A DNA stretch of 64,000 nt from Nocardioides oleivorans (GTDB taxonomy: Bacteria > Actinomycetota > Actinomycetes > Propionibacteriales > Nocardioidaceae): the NCBI RefSeq assembly GCF_004137255.1, contig NZ_SDWT01000001.1, positions 2,356,001 through 2,420,000 of the forward strand. The letters are read 5' to 3'. A program made the translations under genes and the position numbers. Positions 8,599-17,786 of the stretch are shown one piece after another (the stretch's first letter is position 1; the number at the start of each line of letters is the position of its first letter). The notes beneath the pieces were generated by a model, which saw nothing but the letters and a program-made list of their open reading frames with translations, was not told the DNA's origin and ran no database searches.

Positions 8599-9506
8599 CG
8601 GGCCACCAGGTAGGCGAACACGCTCTCCAGCGACTCGTCGCTGGGGGAGAGCTCGAAGAGGGTCAGGTCGTGCTGCCGGGCCAGGCTGGGGAGCCCGACG
8701 GCGAAGCTGCCGAGGTCGTCGACCTGGACGTCGAGGTGCTCGCTGCCCAGGCTCACCGCGCGCACCGAGGCCTCCGCCATGAGCAGCGCGGCCAGGCGGC
8801 GGTTGTCGCTCGAGCGGACGGCGTACTGCACCGGGCGGTCGGTCATCAGCCGCCGGATGGCGCCGAAGTCGCCGGAGGCGGCGTGCCGGCCGGAGACGAC
8901 GACCTCGATGTGGCGCGCCAGCCGCTCGACCTCCTCGAGGATGTGCGAGCTGAACAGCACCGTCCTGCCCTCGTCGCCGAGGCGGCGGAGCAGGTCCATC
9001 AGGTGCATCCGCTGGCGCGGGTCGACGCCGTTGAACGGCTCGTCGAGCAGCAGCACGGCGGGGTCGTGGACCAGCGCGGCGGCGATCTTCACGCGCTGTC
9101 GCATGCCCTTGGAGTACGTGTCGAGGCGGCGGGCAGCCGGCTCGACCATGTCGACGACCTCGAGGATCCGCTCGGTGGCCGCGGCCGCGTCGGGCAGCTT
9201 GTGCAGGTCGGCGTTGGCGCGGACGAACTGGCGGCCGGTGAGGTAGCCGAAGCTCAGCTCCCTCTCGGGGACCAGCCCGATCTGGCGGTAGATCGCTGTG
9301 TTGCGCCACACCGGCTGCCCGTCGAGCGTGACGGAGCCGGCGGACGGGGCGAGGAAGCCCGCCATCATCGCCATCAAGGTGGTCTTGCCGGCACCGTTGG
9401 GGCCGAGCAGCCCGGTGACACCGGGGCCGATGGAGAGCGAGACGTCGTTGACCGCGACGACGTTGCCGAACCAGCGCGAGGCCGACTCGAGGACCAGGTC
9501 GCTCAT
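8595..9506 (-). CDS. ABC transporter ATP-binding protein
   Basis: A 303-residue ATPase with Walker A GPNGAGKTT near residue 36, the signature YSKGMRQR near 130, and Walker B VLLLDEPFNG near 150, followed by the H-loop SSHILEEVERLARH. The C-terminal 90 residues match ABC-2 exporter ATPases. The start is ATG 9506; a longer ORF continues upstream but overlaps the permease gene. It overlaps genes on both sides by four bases and energises the 7897 permease. Confidence 0.9.
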   Translation of the reverse strand: MSDLVLESASRWFGNVVAVNDVSLSIGPGVTGLLGPNGAGKTTLMAMMAGFLAPSAGSVTLDGQPVWRNTAIYRQIGLVPERELSFGYLTGRQFVRANADLHKLPDAAAATERILEVVDMVEPAARRLDTYSKGMRQRVKIAAALVHDPAVLLLDEPFNGVDPRQRMHLMDLLRRLGDEGRTVLFSSHILEEVERLARHIEVVVSGRHAASGDFGAIRRLMTDRPVQYAVRSSDNRRLAALLMAEASVRAVSLGSEHLDVQVDDLGSFAVGLPSLARQHDLTLFELSPSDESLESVFAYLVAR

Positions 9507-10387
9507 CGCGAGCCCACCTTCCGGAAGCGGGCGACCAGCCCGAGGAGGCAGCCGCCGACCAGCAGCAGGGCCACGATGGCGTACGCCGGAGCCCAGGCGC
9601 CGTCGACCGTCACCGGGTTGCGCACGCCGGCGTCCCACGCCTGGCCGAGCCCGCTGTAGAGCGACCACGGCGAGAGCAGCCCCGCCCAGACGCCCACGGC
9701 CTCGGAGTCCTGCTCGCGGGAGATCGCCTGGATCACGGTGACCACCGAGGCGAGCACGATCAGCACCATCACCGAGCCGACGACCGCGAAGCCGCGGCGC
9801 AGCGAGACCGACGAGATCAGCCCGGACAGACCGGCGACCAGCGCGGCCAGCACCACCTGCAGGAGGAGGGCCTTGCCCACGTCGCTGAGCTGGTCGCTCG
9901 TGTCGAGCCCGGCGAGCAGCGCGCCCGCGAGGAGGAGGGCGGTCGGCACCAGCGTGAAGAGGAAGATCGCGACGGTGAGCGAGAGCCAGCGCACGAGGGC
10001 GAAGACCGATGCCGACAGCGGGCGCGCGAGGTAGAGCACGATCGAGCGGTGCCGCAGGTCGCGGGAGAAGAGGACGGGCGCCTGGGCCGCGGCGAAGAGG
10101 CTCACGAGCAGGTTGGTCTGGTTGGTGAAGTCGGCGTAGGTGACCGGCAGGCTGCCGAGCCCGGTGAGCACCACGACGCCGACGATGATCGCCGCCGGCA
10201 GCACCGACATGGCCAGCAGCAGGAAGGGCATCACCTTCGACTTGCCCGAGCGCCCCAGGCCGTACGCGTGGCGCAGGCCGGTGACGAACAGCGTGCGCGC
10301 GATCGCGCCGGTGCCCTCGCGGGCGCCGTCGTAGTGGCGGTAGCCGAGGTCGTGGATGACGCCGGAGCGTCCGCTCGTGTCAGACAC
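9503..10387 (-). CDS. ABC-2 type transporter permease
   Basis: A 294-residue membrane protein with about six helices (SVLPAAIIVGVVVLTGLGSL, WLSLTVAIFLFTLVPTALLL, VGSVMVLIVLASVVTVIQ, AYAIVALLLVGGCLLGL). The N-terminus IHDLGYRHYDGAREG is cytoplasmic. GTG 10387 is chosen because GAAGGAGG sits 5-12 bases upstream; a longer form to 10426 is less likely. It overlaps the upstream ATPase stop by eight bases. It is the partner of the 10380 ATPase. Confidence 0.85.
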   Translation of the reverse strand: MSDTSGRSGVIHDLGYRHYDGAREGTGAIARTLFVTGLRHAYGLGRSGKSKVMPFLLLAMSVLPAAIIVGVVVLTGLGSLPVTYADFTNQTNLLVSLFAAAQAPVLFSRDLRHRSIVLYLARPLSASVFALVRWLSLTVAIFLFTLVPTALLLAGALLAGLDTSDQLSDVGKALLLQVVLAALVAGLSGLISSVSLRRGFAVVGSVMVLIVLASVVTVIQAISREQDSEAVGVWAGLLSPWSLYSGLGQAWDAGVRNPVTVDGAWAPAYAIVALLLVGGCLLGLVARFRKVGSR

Positions 10388-11357
10388 GCACGCCTCCTTC
10401 GAGGAAGACGTCCTCGAGGTGACCACGGTCGGGCTCGAGGCGCATCAGGCCGAGGCCGAGGTCGGCCGCGACGTCGCGGATCAGGTCGTGGGCGACACCC
10501 TCCCCGGCGAGCTCGGGCGGCGGCGGGTCGATCGCGACCACCTTGCCGCGCGGGCGGCAGGCCAGCCCGCGCTGGGCGAGGGCCTCGCCGAGCCGGTCGC
10601 GCTCGGTCTCGGTGCCGACGACCTCGACCAGCAGGCTCCCGGTCTGGCGCAGGAAGTCGGTCGTGGCGCTCGACCGGAGCAGGTTGCCGCCGTCGAGGAC
10701 GATCACGTGGTCGCTGACCTGCTCGAGCTCGCCGAGCAGGTGGGAGGTGACCAGGACGGCGATGCCGAAGTCGCTCCCGATGCGGCCGACGAGGCGGAGC
10801 ATGTCGTTGCGGGCGGCCGGGTCGAGGCCGTTGGTCGGCTCGTCGAGGAAGACCAGCCGCGGGTCGTGCACGAGCGCCTGGGCGAGCTTGGCGCGCTGCT
10901 TCATGCCGGTGGAGTAGCCGCCCATCGGCCGGTAGCGCTCCTCGTCGAGCCCCACGTGGCGCAGCACGTCGGCGGCCCGCTCACGCGCGGCGGAGGCGCC
11001 CATCCCGGACATCCGCGCCATGTGCACGACGAAGTCGCTGGCGCTGACGTCGGGCGGCAGGCAGTCGTGCTCGGGCATGTAGCCGACCAGCCGGCGGATC
11101 TCCTGGCCCTGGTGCTCGATGTCGTGGCCGAGCACCAGCGCGTGACCGCGCGTCGGCTCGAGCAGGCCGAGCAGGATCTTGATCAGCGTCGACTTCCCGG
11201 CACCGTTGGCGCCGACGAGACCCGTCACGCCCGGCCCGACCTCGACCGTCAGGTCGGTCAGCGCATGGACCGAGCCGTAGTGCTTGGTCAGGCCCGCAGT
11301 CGCGATGACCGGCGGCCGTCCGGCCCCCGGTGTCAGTTCCCCCGTCACGACCGCCAC
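10380..11357 (-). CDS. ABC transporter ATP-binding protein, first gene of operon
   Basis: A 325-residue ATPase with Walker A GANGAGKST near residue 49, the signature YSTGMKQRAKLAQALVHD near 149, Walker B LVFLDEPTNG near 170 and H-loop VTSHLLGELEQVSDH. It starts at GTG 11357 and leads an operon of two ATPase/permease pairs running 11357-7897 on the minus strand. The two pairs differ in sequence, so they could form two exporters or one heteromeric one. No regulator is nearby. Confidence 0.9.
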   Translation of the reverse strand: MAVVTGELTPGAGRPPVIATAGLTKHYGSVHALTDLTVEVGPGVTGLVGANGAGKSTLIKILLGLLEPTRGHALVLGHDIEHQGQEIRRLVGYMPEHDCLPPDVSASDFVVHMARMSGMGASAARERAADVLRHVGLDEERYRPMGGYSTGMKQRAKLAQALVHDPRLVFLDEPTNGLDPAARNDMLRLVGRIGSDFGIAVLVTSHLLGELEQVSDHVIVLDGGNLLRSSATTDFLRQTGSLLVEVVGTETERDRLGEALAQRGLACRPRGKVVAIDPPPPELAGEGVAHDLIRDVAADLGLGLMRLEPDRGHLEDVFLEGGVRV

Positions 11358-11431
11358 GCTAGCGGGGCGTCGTACCCACCGGCATCAGGGATCGCCCGGA
11401 TCCGCGTGGAGGTGTGGTGAAGATGTGTCGG

Positions 11432-11449
11432 CCCCGGTTGGTCTGCCGG
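11432..11449. repeat. Partial copy of the tRNA-like 5' end
   Basis: The 18 bases CCCCGGTTGGTCTGCCGG are repeated exactly at 11496-11513, where they form the 5' acceptor and D-arm of the tRNA-like sequence. The copy is followed by a GC-rich hairpin (CCCGCC-CGA-GGCGGG, 11461-11475) rather than by an anticodon arm. Confidence 0.7.
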
Positions 11450-11494
11450 GCCTCGGCAGCCCCGCCCGAGGCGGGCCCTAGGCTTGGTCGCCTA

Positions 11495-11572
11495 TCCCCG
11501 GTTGGTCTGCCGGCAGGGCCCGCCTGACTTTGAATCAGGACTAGCGACGTAGGTTCGACTCCTACCCGGGGA
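11495..11572 (+). tRNA. tRNA-Gln-like sequence (anticodon TTG), irregular
   Basis: A 7-bp acceptor (TCCCCGG/CCGGGGA), an anticodon arm CCTGA-CTTTGAA-TCAGG that reads TTG (glutamine), and a T-arm GTAGG-TTCGACT-CCTAC can be folded. The D-arm is odd: the loop TGCCGGCAG lacks A14, and two bases rather than one separate it from the anticodon stem. The variable region is nine bases instead of about five, giving 78 bases in all and no encoded CCA. It lies upstream of glmU, where mycobacteria also carry a tRNA-Gln. The last 11 bases overlap the 3' end of the minus-strand gene at 11562. It may be functional, a divergent tRNA, or a decaying one. Confidence 0.55.
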
Positions 11573-12371
11573 GCTCCTCGTCCCGCAAGGGCTCGTAGGC
11601 GAACCAGCCGTACGTCGTGCCGCTCGCCCGCGCCTCGGCCAGCCGCTGCCTCACCTCGCGCAGCGGTGGCCAGGGTGTCGTCGCCGGTGGTAGCTCCTCG
11701 CGGGTCGAGGACACGAGGTCGCCCTCCCAGAAGACCCAGAACCGCTCCTCCTCCGGCGCCGAGGCGAACGTCTCCTCGTAATGGTCGAACCCGCCGTGCC
11801 TCACCGGGCCGTGGCGGCGGAGGACCTGCTCCCACTGCTCCGGGGTGAGGATCACGGTGACCTCTCGCTCGTGCTCGACGTGGCCGTCCGCTCCGCGACG
11901 TACGACGAAGCGATCCGTCCCCAGCTCCTCGACCGTTCCGACCCGCCCGAGCACGTGCAGCAGGATCGCGCGCTGCTTGTCCGAGGCCGGCGGCTCGTAG
12001 CCGGGCCGCGGTGGCTCGATGTGGGCGACCACGTGGTCCCGCGCTGCCCGCACCAGCCGGCTCGCGATGCGTGGCGCGTAGTCCTCGGGCTCGGCGAAAC
12101 CGCAGAGCACGCGCCACTCCTCGTCCAGCGGAAACCGGACGGACCCGCCCTCGGGCACGTCGAGCCCCGGAGGGACCTCGAGCCGGAAGCCGACCTCGAG
12201 CTGCGCGCCGTACGGGCCCGGGACCACCTCGACCGACGTCACCTGCACCTCCGTGCCGAAGCCGTCGGAGCGGTCGATCCAGTCGTCGCCCAGGCGTCCC
12301 GGCTCGAGGTCCGGGTCGGGCTGCGCGCCCAGGATGCGGAACAGCCCGCGCGCGTAGTCCTCGTCCTCCAT
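11562..12371 (-). CDS. Hypothetical protein
   Basis: A 269-residue acidic, soluble protein with no signal peptide or membrane segment. It was not recognised as a known family. Aromatic and proline-rich stretches (RFWVFWEGDLVSS, TTYGWFAYEPL) are in the C-terminal half. ATG 12371 is used; GTG 12374 is an alternative. Its TAG stop lies inside the T-stem of the tRNA-like sequence on the other strand. It is divergent from glmU, 135 bases away. The same frame continues open upstream through the antisense of glmU and prs, which is a shadow. Confidence 0.65.
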   Translation of the reverse strand: MEDEDYARGLFRILGAQPDPDLEPGRLGDDWIDRSDGFGTEVQVTSVEVVPGPYGAQLEVGFRLEVPPGLDVPEGGSVRFPLDEEWRVLCGFAEPEDYAPRIASRLVRAARDHVVAHIEPPRPGYEPPASDKQRAILLHVLGRVGTVEELGTDRFVVRRGADGHVEHEREVTVILTPEQWEQVLRRHGPVRHGGFDHYEETFASAPEEERFWVFWEGDLVSSTREELPPATTPWPPLREVRQRLAEARASGTTYGWFAYEPLRDEELPG

Positions 12372-12506
12372 CACCCCATGCTCACCGACGTGCCCGGGCC
12401 GCCGCGATGGATTTCCACGCGTGCGGGTGGAAGTCCAGGGGCGGGTGCGGGGACGGCGTGCGACTCGATGGGCCGGCCCGTCACCGGGCGGTGACACACT
12501 GCGGCC

Positions 12507-13943
12507 ATGGACAACCTCACCGTCATCGTCCTCGCCGCCGGCGGCGGCACCCGCATGAAGTCGAAGACCATGAAGGTGCTGCACCCGGTCGCCGGTCGCT
12601 CCATGATCGGCCACGTGCTCACCGCCGTGGCGGCTGTCGAGCCGACCAGCGTCGTCGCCGTCGTGGGCCACCAGCGCGACCAGGTGGGCCCGCACATCAT
12701 CGACCTCATGCCGAACGCCGTGCTGGCGGTCCAGGAGACGCAGGACGGCACCGGGCACGCCGTACGCATCGCGATGGAGGCGTCCGGCACGACCACCGGC
12801 ACCGTGATCGTCGCGGCCGGTGACACCCCGCTGCTGGAGGGGGAGTCGCTGCGGGCGTTCGCCGCCGAGCACGAGGCCGCCCAGCGCGCGGTGAGCATCC
12901 TGAGCGGGCGGGTGCCGAACCCGTTCGGCTACGGCCGCATCGTGCGCAACCACGAGGGCGACGTCGAGGCGATCGTGGAGGAGAAGGACGCCTCGCCGGA
13001 GCAGCGCGAGATCGACGAGATCAACTCCGGCATCCTCGCCTTCGACGCCGAGTTCCTCGTCTCCGCGCTGCCGCGGATCGGCAACGACAACGCCAAGGGC
13101 GAGTACTACCTCACCGACGCCGTCGGCATCGCCCGCGAGGACGGTCTCACGGTCGGTGCGCACCTGATCGACGACGTCGCGCAGACCGAGGGCGCCAACG
13201 ACCGCGCGCAGCTCGCCGACCTGGGCAAGGAGCTCAACCGCCGCATCGTCACCCGCTGGATGAAGGACGGCGTGACCGTCATGGACCCGGCGACGACCTG
13301 GATCGAGGCCGACGTTGTGCTCGAGCCCGACGTGGTGATCCTGCCCGGCACCCAGCTCCTCGGCGCGACCGTCGTGCGCGAGGACGCCGTGGTCGGCCCC
13401 GACACGACGCTGAAGGACTGCGAGGTCGGCGCCGGCGCTCGCGTCGTACGCACCCATGGAGAGCTCGCCGTCATCGGCGACCGGGCCACCGTCGGGCCCT
13501 TCGCCTACCTCCGCCCCGGCACGCAGCTCGGCATCGCGGGCAAGATCGGCACCTTCGTGGAGACCAAGAACGCGCAGATCGGCGACGGTGCCAAGGTCCC
13601 GCACCTGTCCTACGTCGGCGACGCCGAGATCGGTGAGGGCACCAACATCGGCGCCGGGACGATCTTCGCCAACTACGACGGGGTGGCCAAGCACCGCACC
13701 GTCATCGGCCGCCACGCCCGGACCGGGTCGAACAACACCTTCGTCGCGCCGGTGTCGGTGGGGGACGGGGCCGGCACCGCGGGTGGCACGACCGTACGCC
13801 GCAACGTGCCGGCCGGTGCGCTGGCCGTGAGCGCCTCCGCGCAGCGCAACCTCGAGGGCTGGAGCGAGTCGAAGCGGGCCGGTACGGCGCAGGGCGAGGC
13901 GGCCCGAACGGCACGTGAACAGCAGGAGAAGTCCGCCGAGTGA
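12507..13943 (+). CDS. glmU: Bifunctional UDP-GlcNAc pyrophosphorylase / GlcN-1-P acetyltransferase
   Basis: A 478-residue two-domain enzyme that acetylates glucosamine-1-phosphate and then couples it to UTP, giving UDP-GlcNAc for peptidoglycan and surface glycans. The N-terminal Rossmann-like domain begins VLAAGGGTRMKSKTMK, with the GxGTxM(k)S nucleotide loop. From about residue 260 the left-handed beta-helix shows hexapeptide repeats, with the catalytic histidine in KVPHLSYVGDAEIG near 370 and the GAGTIFANYDG acetyl-CoA region. The C-terminal 30 residues are a charged tail common in actinobacteria. prs follows 96 bases downstream, as in mycobacteria. Confidence 0.97.
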   Translation: MDNLTVIVLAAGGGTRMKSKTMKVLHPVAGRSMIGHVLTAVAAVEPTSVVAVVGHQRDQVGPHIIDLMPNAVLAVQETQDGTGHAVRIAMEASGTTTGTVIVAAGDTPLLEGESLRAFAAEHEAAQRAVSILSGRVPNPFGYGRIVRNHEGDVEAIVEEKDASPEQREIDEINSGILAFDAEFLVSALPRIGNDNAKGEYYLTDAVGIAREDGLTVGAHLIDDVAQTEGANDRAQLADLGKELNRRIVTRWMKDGVTVMDPATTWIEADVVLEPDVVILPGTQLLGATVVREDAVVGPDTTLKDCEVGAGARVVRTHGELAVIGDRATVGPFAYLRPGTQLGIAGKIGTFVETKNAQIGDGAKVPHLSYVGDAEIGEGTNIGAGTIFANYDGVAKHRTVIGRHARTGSNNTFVAPVSVGDGAGTAGGTTVRRNVPAGALAVSASAQRNLEGWSESKRAGTAQGEAARTAREQQEKSAE

Positions 13944-14039
13944 CCGACCAGTGACCCCGGTCTTGGGGATGGCCCGCGGGTGGGTCAGAATCATGCCGAA
14001 CACCTCCGAAACAGCCCCCCGAGCGAGGAGTTGCGTGGC

Positions 14040-15020
14040 GTGACCGGAATGAAGCGCACCACCGAGAAGAACCTGATGGTCTTCAGTGGCCGGGCCTTCC
14101 CCGAGCTGTCGCACGAGGTCGCCGACCTCCTCGAGTGCGGGCTCGTCCCGCAGGACGCACGAGCCTTCGCCAACGGTGAGCTCTACGTCCGCTACGAGGA
14201 GTCGGTGCGCGGGTGCGACGCCTTCGTCATCCAGAGCCACACGGCTCCGATCAACGAGTGGGTGATGGAGCACCTGATCATGGTCGACGCCCTCAAGCGC
14301 GCGTCGGCCAAGCGGATCACCGTCGTCATGCCGTTCTACGGCTATGCCCGCCAGGACAAGAAGCACCGCGGCCGCGAGCCGATCTCGGCGCGGCTGATGG
14401 CCGACCTGTTCAAGACCGCCGGAGCCGACCGGCTCATCACGGTCGACCTCCACGCCGACCAGATCCAGGGCTTCTTCGACGGCCCCGTCGACCACCTGAT
14501 GGCGCTGCCGATCCTCACCGACTACGTCAAGCAGAAGTACGGCGACCAGCCGCTCGCCGTGGTCTCGCCGGACGCCGGCCGGATCAAGGTCGCCGAGCGC
14601 TGGTCGGCCCGCCTCGGTGGCGCACCGCTGGCCTTCATCCACAAGAGCCGTCGCATCGACGTGGCCAACGAGGTCGTCGCCAACCGCGTCGTCGGTGACG
14701 TGAGCGGCAAGATCTGCATCCTGACCGACGACATGATCGACACCGGCGGCACGATCGTGAAGGCGGCCGAGGCCTGCGTCGAGGCCGGTGCCGCGGGCGT
14801 GGTCATCGCCGCGACCCACCCGATCCTGTCCGACCCCGCCGTCGACCGGCTCAAGAACTCCTCCGCCATCGAGGTCGTGGTCACCAACACGCTCCCGATC
14901 CCCGCGGACAAGCAGTTCGACAAGCTCACGACGCTCTCGATCGCGCCCCTCATCGCCCGCGCCATCCGCGAGGTCTTCGAGGACGGCTCCGTCACCTCGA
15001 TGTTCGACGGGCACGCCTGA
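14040..15020 (+). CDS. prs: Ribose-phosphate pyrophosphokinase (PRPP synthetase)
   Basis: A 326-residue enzyme that transfers pyrophosphate from ATP to ribose-5-phosphate, giving PRPP for nucleotides, His, Trp and arabinan precursors. Visible motifs are the flexible-loop YGYARQDKKHRGREPI near residue 100, the VDLHADQIQGFF stretch near 138, and the PRPP loop ILTDDMIDTGGTI near 230. GTG 14040 is preferred because CGAGGAG lies nine bases upstream; the longer form from 13980 has no support. The gene follows glmU and ends at a strong hairpin. Confidence 0.96.
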   Translation: MTGMKRTTEKNLMVFSGRAFPELSHEVADLLECGLVPQDARAFANGELYVRYEESVRGCDAFVIQSHTAPINEWVMEHLIMVDALKRASAKRITVVMPFYGYARQDKKHRGREPISARLMADLFKTAGADRLITVDLHADQIQGFFDGPVDHLMALPILTDYVKQKYGDQPLAVVSPDAGRIKVAERWSARLGGAPLAFIHKSRRIDVANEVVANRVVGDVSGKICILTDDMIDTGGTIVKAAEACVEAGAAGVVIAATHPILSDPAVDRLKNSSAIEVVVTNTLPIPADKQFDKLTTLSIAPLIARAIREVFEDGSVTSMFDGHA

Positions 15021-15084
15021 GCCGATCCGGGTGCTGTGCACCCGAGTCTCCCGCTTCGGCACCCAGATCTGGGCCGACAAGCGG

Positions 15085-15112
15085 GGCGGTCACCGGATAT
15101 CCGGTGACCGCC
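15085..15112. terminator. 28-base perfect palindrome between prs and pepN
   Basis: GGCGGTCACCGGAT is followed at once by its complement, ATCCGGTGACCGCC. It sits 64 bases after the prs stop and six bases from the pepN stop on the other strand. It is likely a bidirectional terminator for the convergent pair. Confidence 0.75.
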
Positions 15113-15117
15113 CTCGC

Positions 15118-17526
15118 TCAGAACGTCCGGTCGAGGTCGTCGAGCGAGTCGTTCCACGAGCGCGCAAGGACCGTGGGCACGTCCCCGGCCTCAAGGGCCG
15201 AGGCGACCGCGGCGCGGAGCTCGCGGCGTACGTCGACGCTGAGCGGCAGGGTCGGGAAGGCGTCGCCGATGACGTCCGACATGGCCTGGCCGGATCGGCG
15301 GGCGAGGTCGAGGCCGTCGGTGACGTAGCGCTGGAGGTAGGGCCGCAGCAGGTCGGCCTGCTCCCAGCCCCAGAAGCCCTCGCCGACGGCGTCGAACTCG
15401 TGGTTGCCGAGCTCGCCGCCCATCAGCCTGCCCCAGACCTCCTCCTTGGCCTCCGGCGTCGGGACCGCGGCCCGGGCGCGGAGCGCGGAGTGGTGGCCGG
15501 AGACCGACTTGTCGCGCTCGGACTCGGGGTCGATGTGCGAGGGGTCGCCGAGCTCGGCGAGCCGGTGCACGGCGGCCCAGCGCACGCTGGGGTCGACGTC
15601 GTCCTGGCCGAGCCAGCCGACGAGGAAGTCGCGGTCGGCGCTGAGCCGGGCGAGCACCCGGGAGGCGCCGGGCGCCAGGGCCGGGTCGCCACCATCGACC
15701 GCCCCTCGAGCGATGTCGGCGATCACGGCAAGGTGCCCGGCCACCTCGGACGGCGTCGAGTAGCGGCGCGCGATCAGCTGCAGGTTGCGCATCACGCCCT
15801 CGAAGACGACGGGGTGCGTCTCGGGCCGCAGGTGGCGGTCGGCGAGCGCGACCAGGTCGGCCACCGGGATCACGTGGGCCTCGGTCAGGTCGACGGCGGT
15901 CCACCAGAGCATCGCCCGGGTCAACGGGGACTCCACGGATGACAGGCCGGCCGTGATCGCGGCCCACGACTCGTCGTCGGGTCGGACCACGGCGAAGGTC
16001 TCGTCGCCGGAGCTCGGCACCACGACTCGTCCGGCGAAGGCGTCGAGCCGCACGGGCTCGTCCCCGACCAGCACGTCCTCGGTGCCGACGAGCGCCATCG
16101 CGTCGTCGTACGCCGACACGGTGATGCGGTGCGACCGCGAACCCTCGCGGGTCAGCACGGGCACGTCGCCCTCACGCGTGACGACGAGGGTGTCGAAGCC
16201 GGTCGTGCGCAGCCACGACTCGGCCCAGCCGCGGACGTCCTTGTCGGTGGCGGCGTCGAGGGAGTCGAGGAAGTCGGCGAGGTCGGCGTTGCCGAAGGCG
16301 TGGGCGGTGAGGTGCCGGTTCACCCCGGCGAGGAAGTCCTCCTCGCCGAGCCAGTGCCCGAGCTGGGCGAGCGCGGAGTTGCCCTTGGCGTAGGTGATCA
16401 TGTCGAAGTTCGCGAAGGCGGTGTCGACGTCGACGATCTTGTCGGTGTCCTCCGCGATGGGGTGCGTCGATCGACGGCGGTCGGCGCGGTAGCCGGTCGG
16501 CTTGCGGGTGATGGCGGCCGAGGTCCAGGCATCGGTGTAGCCGGCCGCGATGCCCGCGACGTCGAACCCCATGAAGTCGGCGAAGGACTCGTTGAGCCAT
16601 GAGTCCTCCCACCACCTCATCGTGACCAGGTCGCCGAACCACATGTGCGCCATCTCGTGCGCGATGGTGGAGGCGACCCACTCCTTCTCCAGCTCGGTCG
16701 GCGTGCCGGGGGAGAGGAAGGAGTCGCGGAAGACGACGCAGCCGGGGAACTCCATGGCGCCCCAGTTGAGGCCGGGTGCGAAGACCTGCTGGTAGTCGGC
16801 GTAGGGGTACTCCGGCTCGAAGACGGTCGTGTAGTGCTGGAAGCACGCGCTGGTGATCCGCCTGAGCTCGTCGGCGTCGCGGCGCAGCTCGCGCTCCTGC
16901 GACGCGCGGGCGTGCCAGCCGAACGGCAGCGTGCCGCCGGGCGCCGGGGCGTAGGGCTCGTCCCAAGTGACCGAGACCCACGGCCCGCCCTGGACGGTGA
17001 AGAGGTACGTCGAGAACGGCGGCGTCGTCGCGAAGCGCCAGGTGTCGCCGTCGCGGGACTCCAGGGCGCCGTTGGCCAGGACCGTCCAGTGCGACGGAGC
17101 GGTGACCGACACGGAGAAGGTGGACTTGATGTCGGGCTGGTCGAAGCAGGGGATCACCTTCTGGGTGATGTCCATCGACGTGTGCGCCGACAGGTAGCGC
17201 TCGCCGTCGGCCGGGTCGATCGTCTCGGTCATGCCGTCGCCGTCGTGGACGTACGGCATCCGCGCGGTGACCCGGACCGTGTTGGTCGCGCCGAGGCCGG
17301 CCAGCGCGATGCGCCCGTCGGCGTACGGCGCCGGCTGTCCGTCGAGGGTGACGTCCGAGCCGCCGTTGAGCTCGAGGAACGACGTCGCTCCCGGCTGGGT
17401 GCAGCCGAAGGAGATCGTCGCCTCGACGAGGAAGTCGTCGGTCGAGGTGAGGTCGAGGTGGACCTCGGTGTGGACGTCGGTCAGCAGGGTGGCGCGCTCG
17501 CGCGCCTCGGGGAGCATCAGGGGCAC
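15118..17526 (-). CDS. pepN: M1-family aminopeptidase N
   Basis: An 802-residue zinc aminopeptidase that releases N-terminal residues from peptides in the cytoplasm. The zinc site is HEMAHMWFGDL followed by WLNESFADF, matching HExxH-x18-E near residues 290-315. The exopeptidase motif reads GAMEFPGC instead of the usual GAMEN, a variant near residue 263. A beta-propeller-like N-domain and a helical ERAP1-like C-domain complete the family layout. GTG 17526 is the start, with AGGGTGG upstream. It is transcribed against the surrounding glmU/prs/rplY/pth genes and has no paralogue in the window. Confidence 0.92.
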   Translation of the reverse strand: MPLMLPEARERATLLTDVHTEVHLDLTSTDDFLVEATISFGCTQPGATSFLELNGGSDVTLDGQPAPYADGRIALAGLGATNTVRVTARMPYVHDGDGMTETIDPADGERYLSAHTSMDITQKVIPCFDQPDIKSTFSVSVTAPSHWTVLANGALESRDGDTWRFATTPPFSTYLFTVQGGPWVSVTWDEPYAPAPGGTLPFGWHARASQERELRRDADELRRITSACFQHYTTVFEPEYPYADYQQVFAPGLNWGAMEFPGCVVFRDSFLSPGTPTELEKEWVASTIAHEMAHMWFGDLVTMRWWEDSWLNESFADFMGFDVAGIAAGYTDAWTSAAITRKPTGYRADRRRSTHPIAEDTDKIVDVDTAFANFDMITYAKGNSALAQLGHWLGEEDFLAGVNRHLTAHAFGNADLADFLDSLDAATDKDVRGWAESWLRTTGFDTLVVTREGDVPVLTREGSRSHRITVSAYDDAMALVGTEDVLVGDEPVRLDAFAGRVVVPSSGDETFAVVRPDDESWAAITAGLSSVESPLTRAMLWWTAVDLTEAHVIPVADLVALADRHLRPETHPVVFEGVMRNLQLIARRYSTPSEVAGHLAVIADIARGAVDGGDPALAPGASRVLARLSADRDFLVGWLGQDDVDPSVRWAAVHRLAELGDPSHIDPESERDKSVSGHHSALRARAAVPTPEAKEEVWGRLMGGELGNHEFDAVGEGFWGWEQADLLRPYLQRYVTDGLDLARRSGQAMSDVIGDAFPTLPLSVDVRRELRAAVASALEAGDVPTVLARSWNDSLDDLDRTF

Positions 17527-17786
17527 CCGGCCACCCTAGGGGCCCGGTGTCGGGCCGCGCGCCCGGGATTCGACCCGGGGCCGTCGCCGGGTCTAGGGTT
17601 TCCGGGTTGCCTCGGCGAGGGAGCTCAGACGTACGACTGGGACTCCGTGATCGACGGGCCGGTCAGATCCACTGCGCCGCGCTCACGATCCGGAGCGCGG
17701 CGTTCGTCGTCTCCGGAGCGCCGGGCCCACCGACCAGGGCTCGAGAGGGCCCGAGAAGACCACCCCACCGACAGATGGAGAACCCC

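Noticed and set aside
11562..15080. A 1172-codon ORF on the minus strand antisense to glmU and prs.
   Set aside because: Only its 3' 269 codons look like protein. The rest is a high-GC shadow of glmU and prs with Arg/Asp/Val/Gly-rich repeats.
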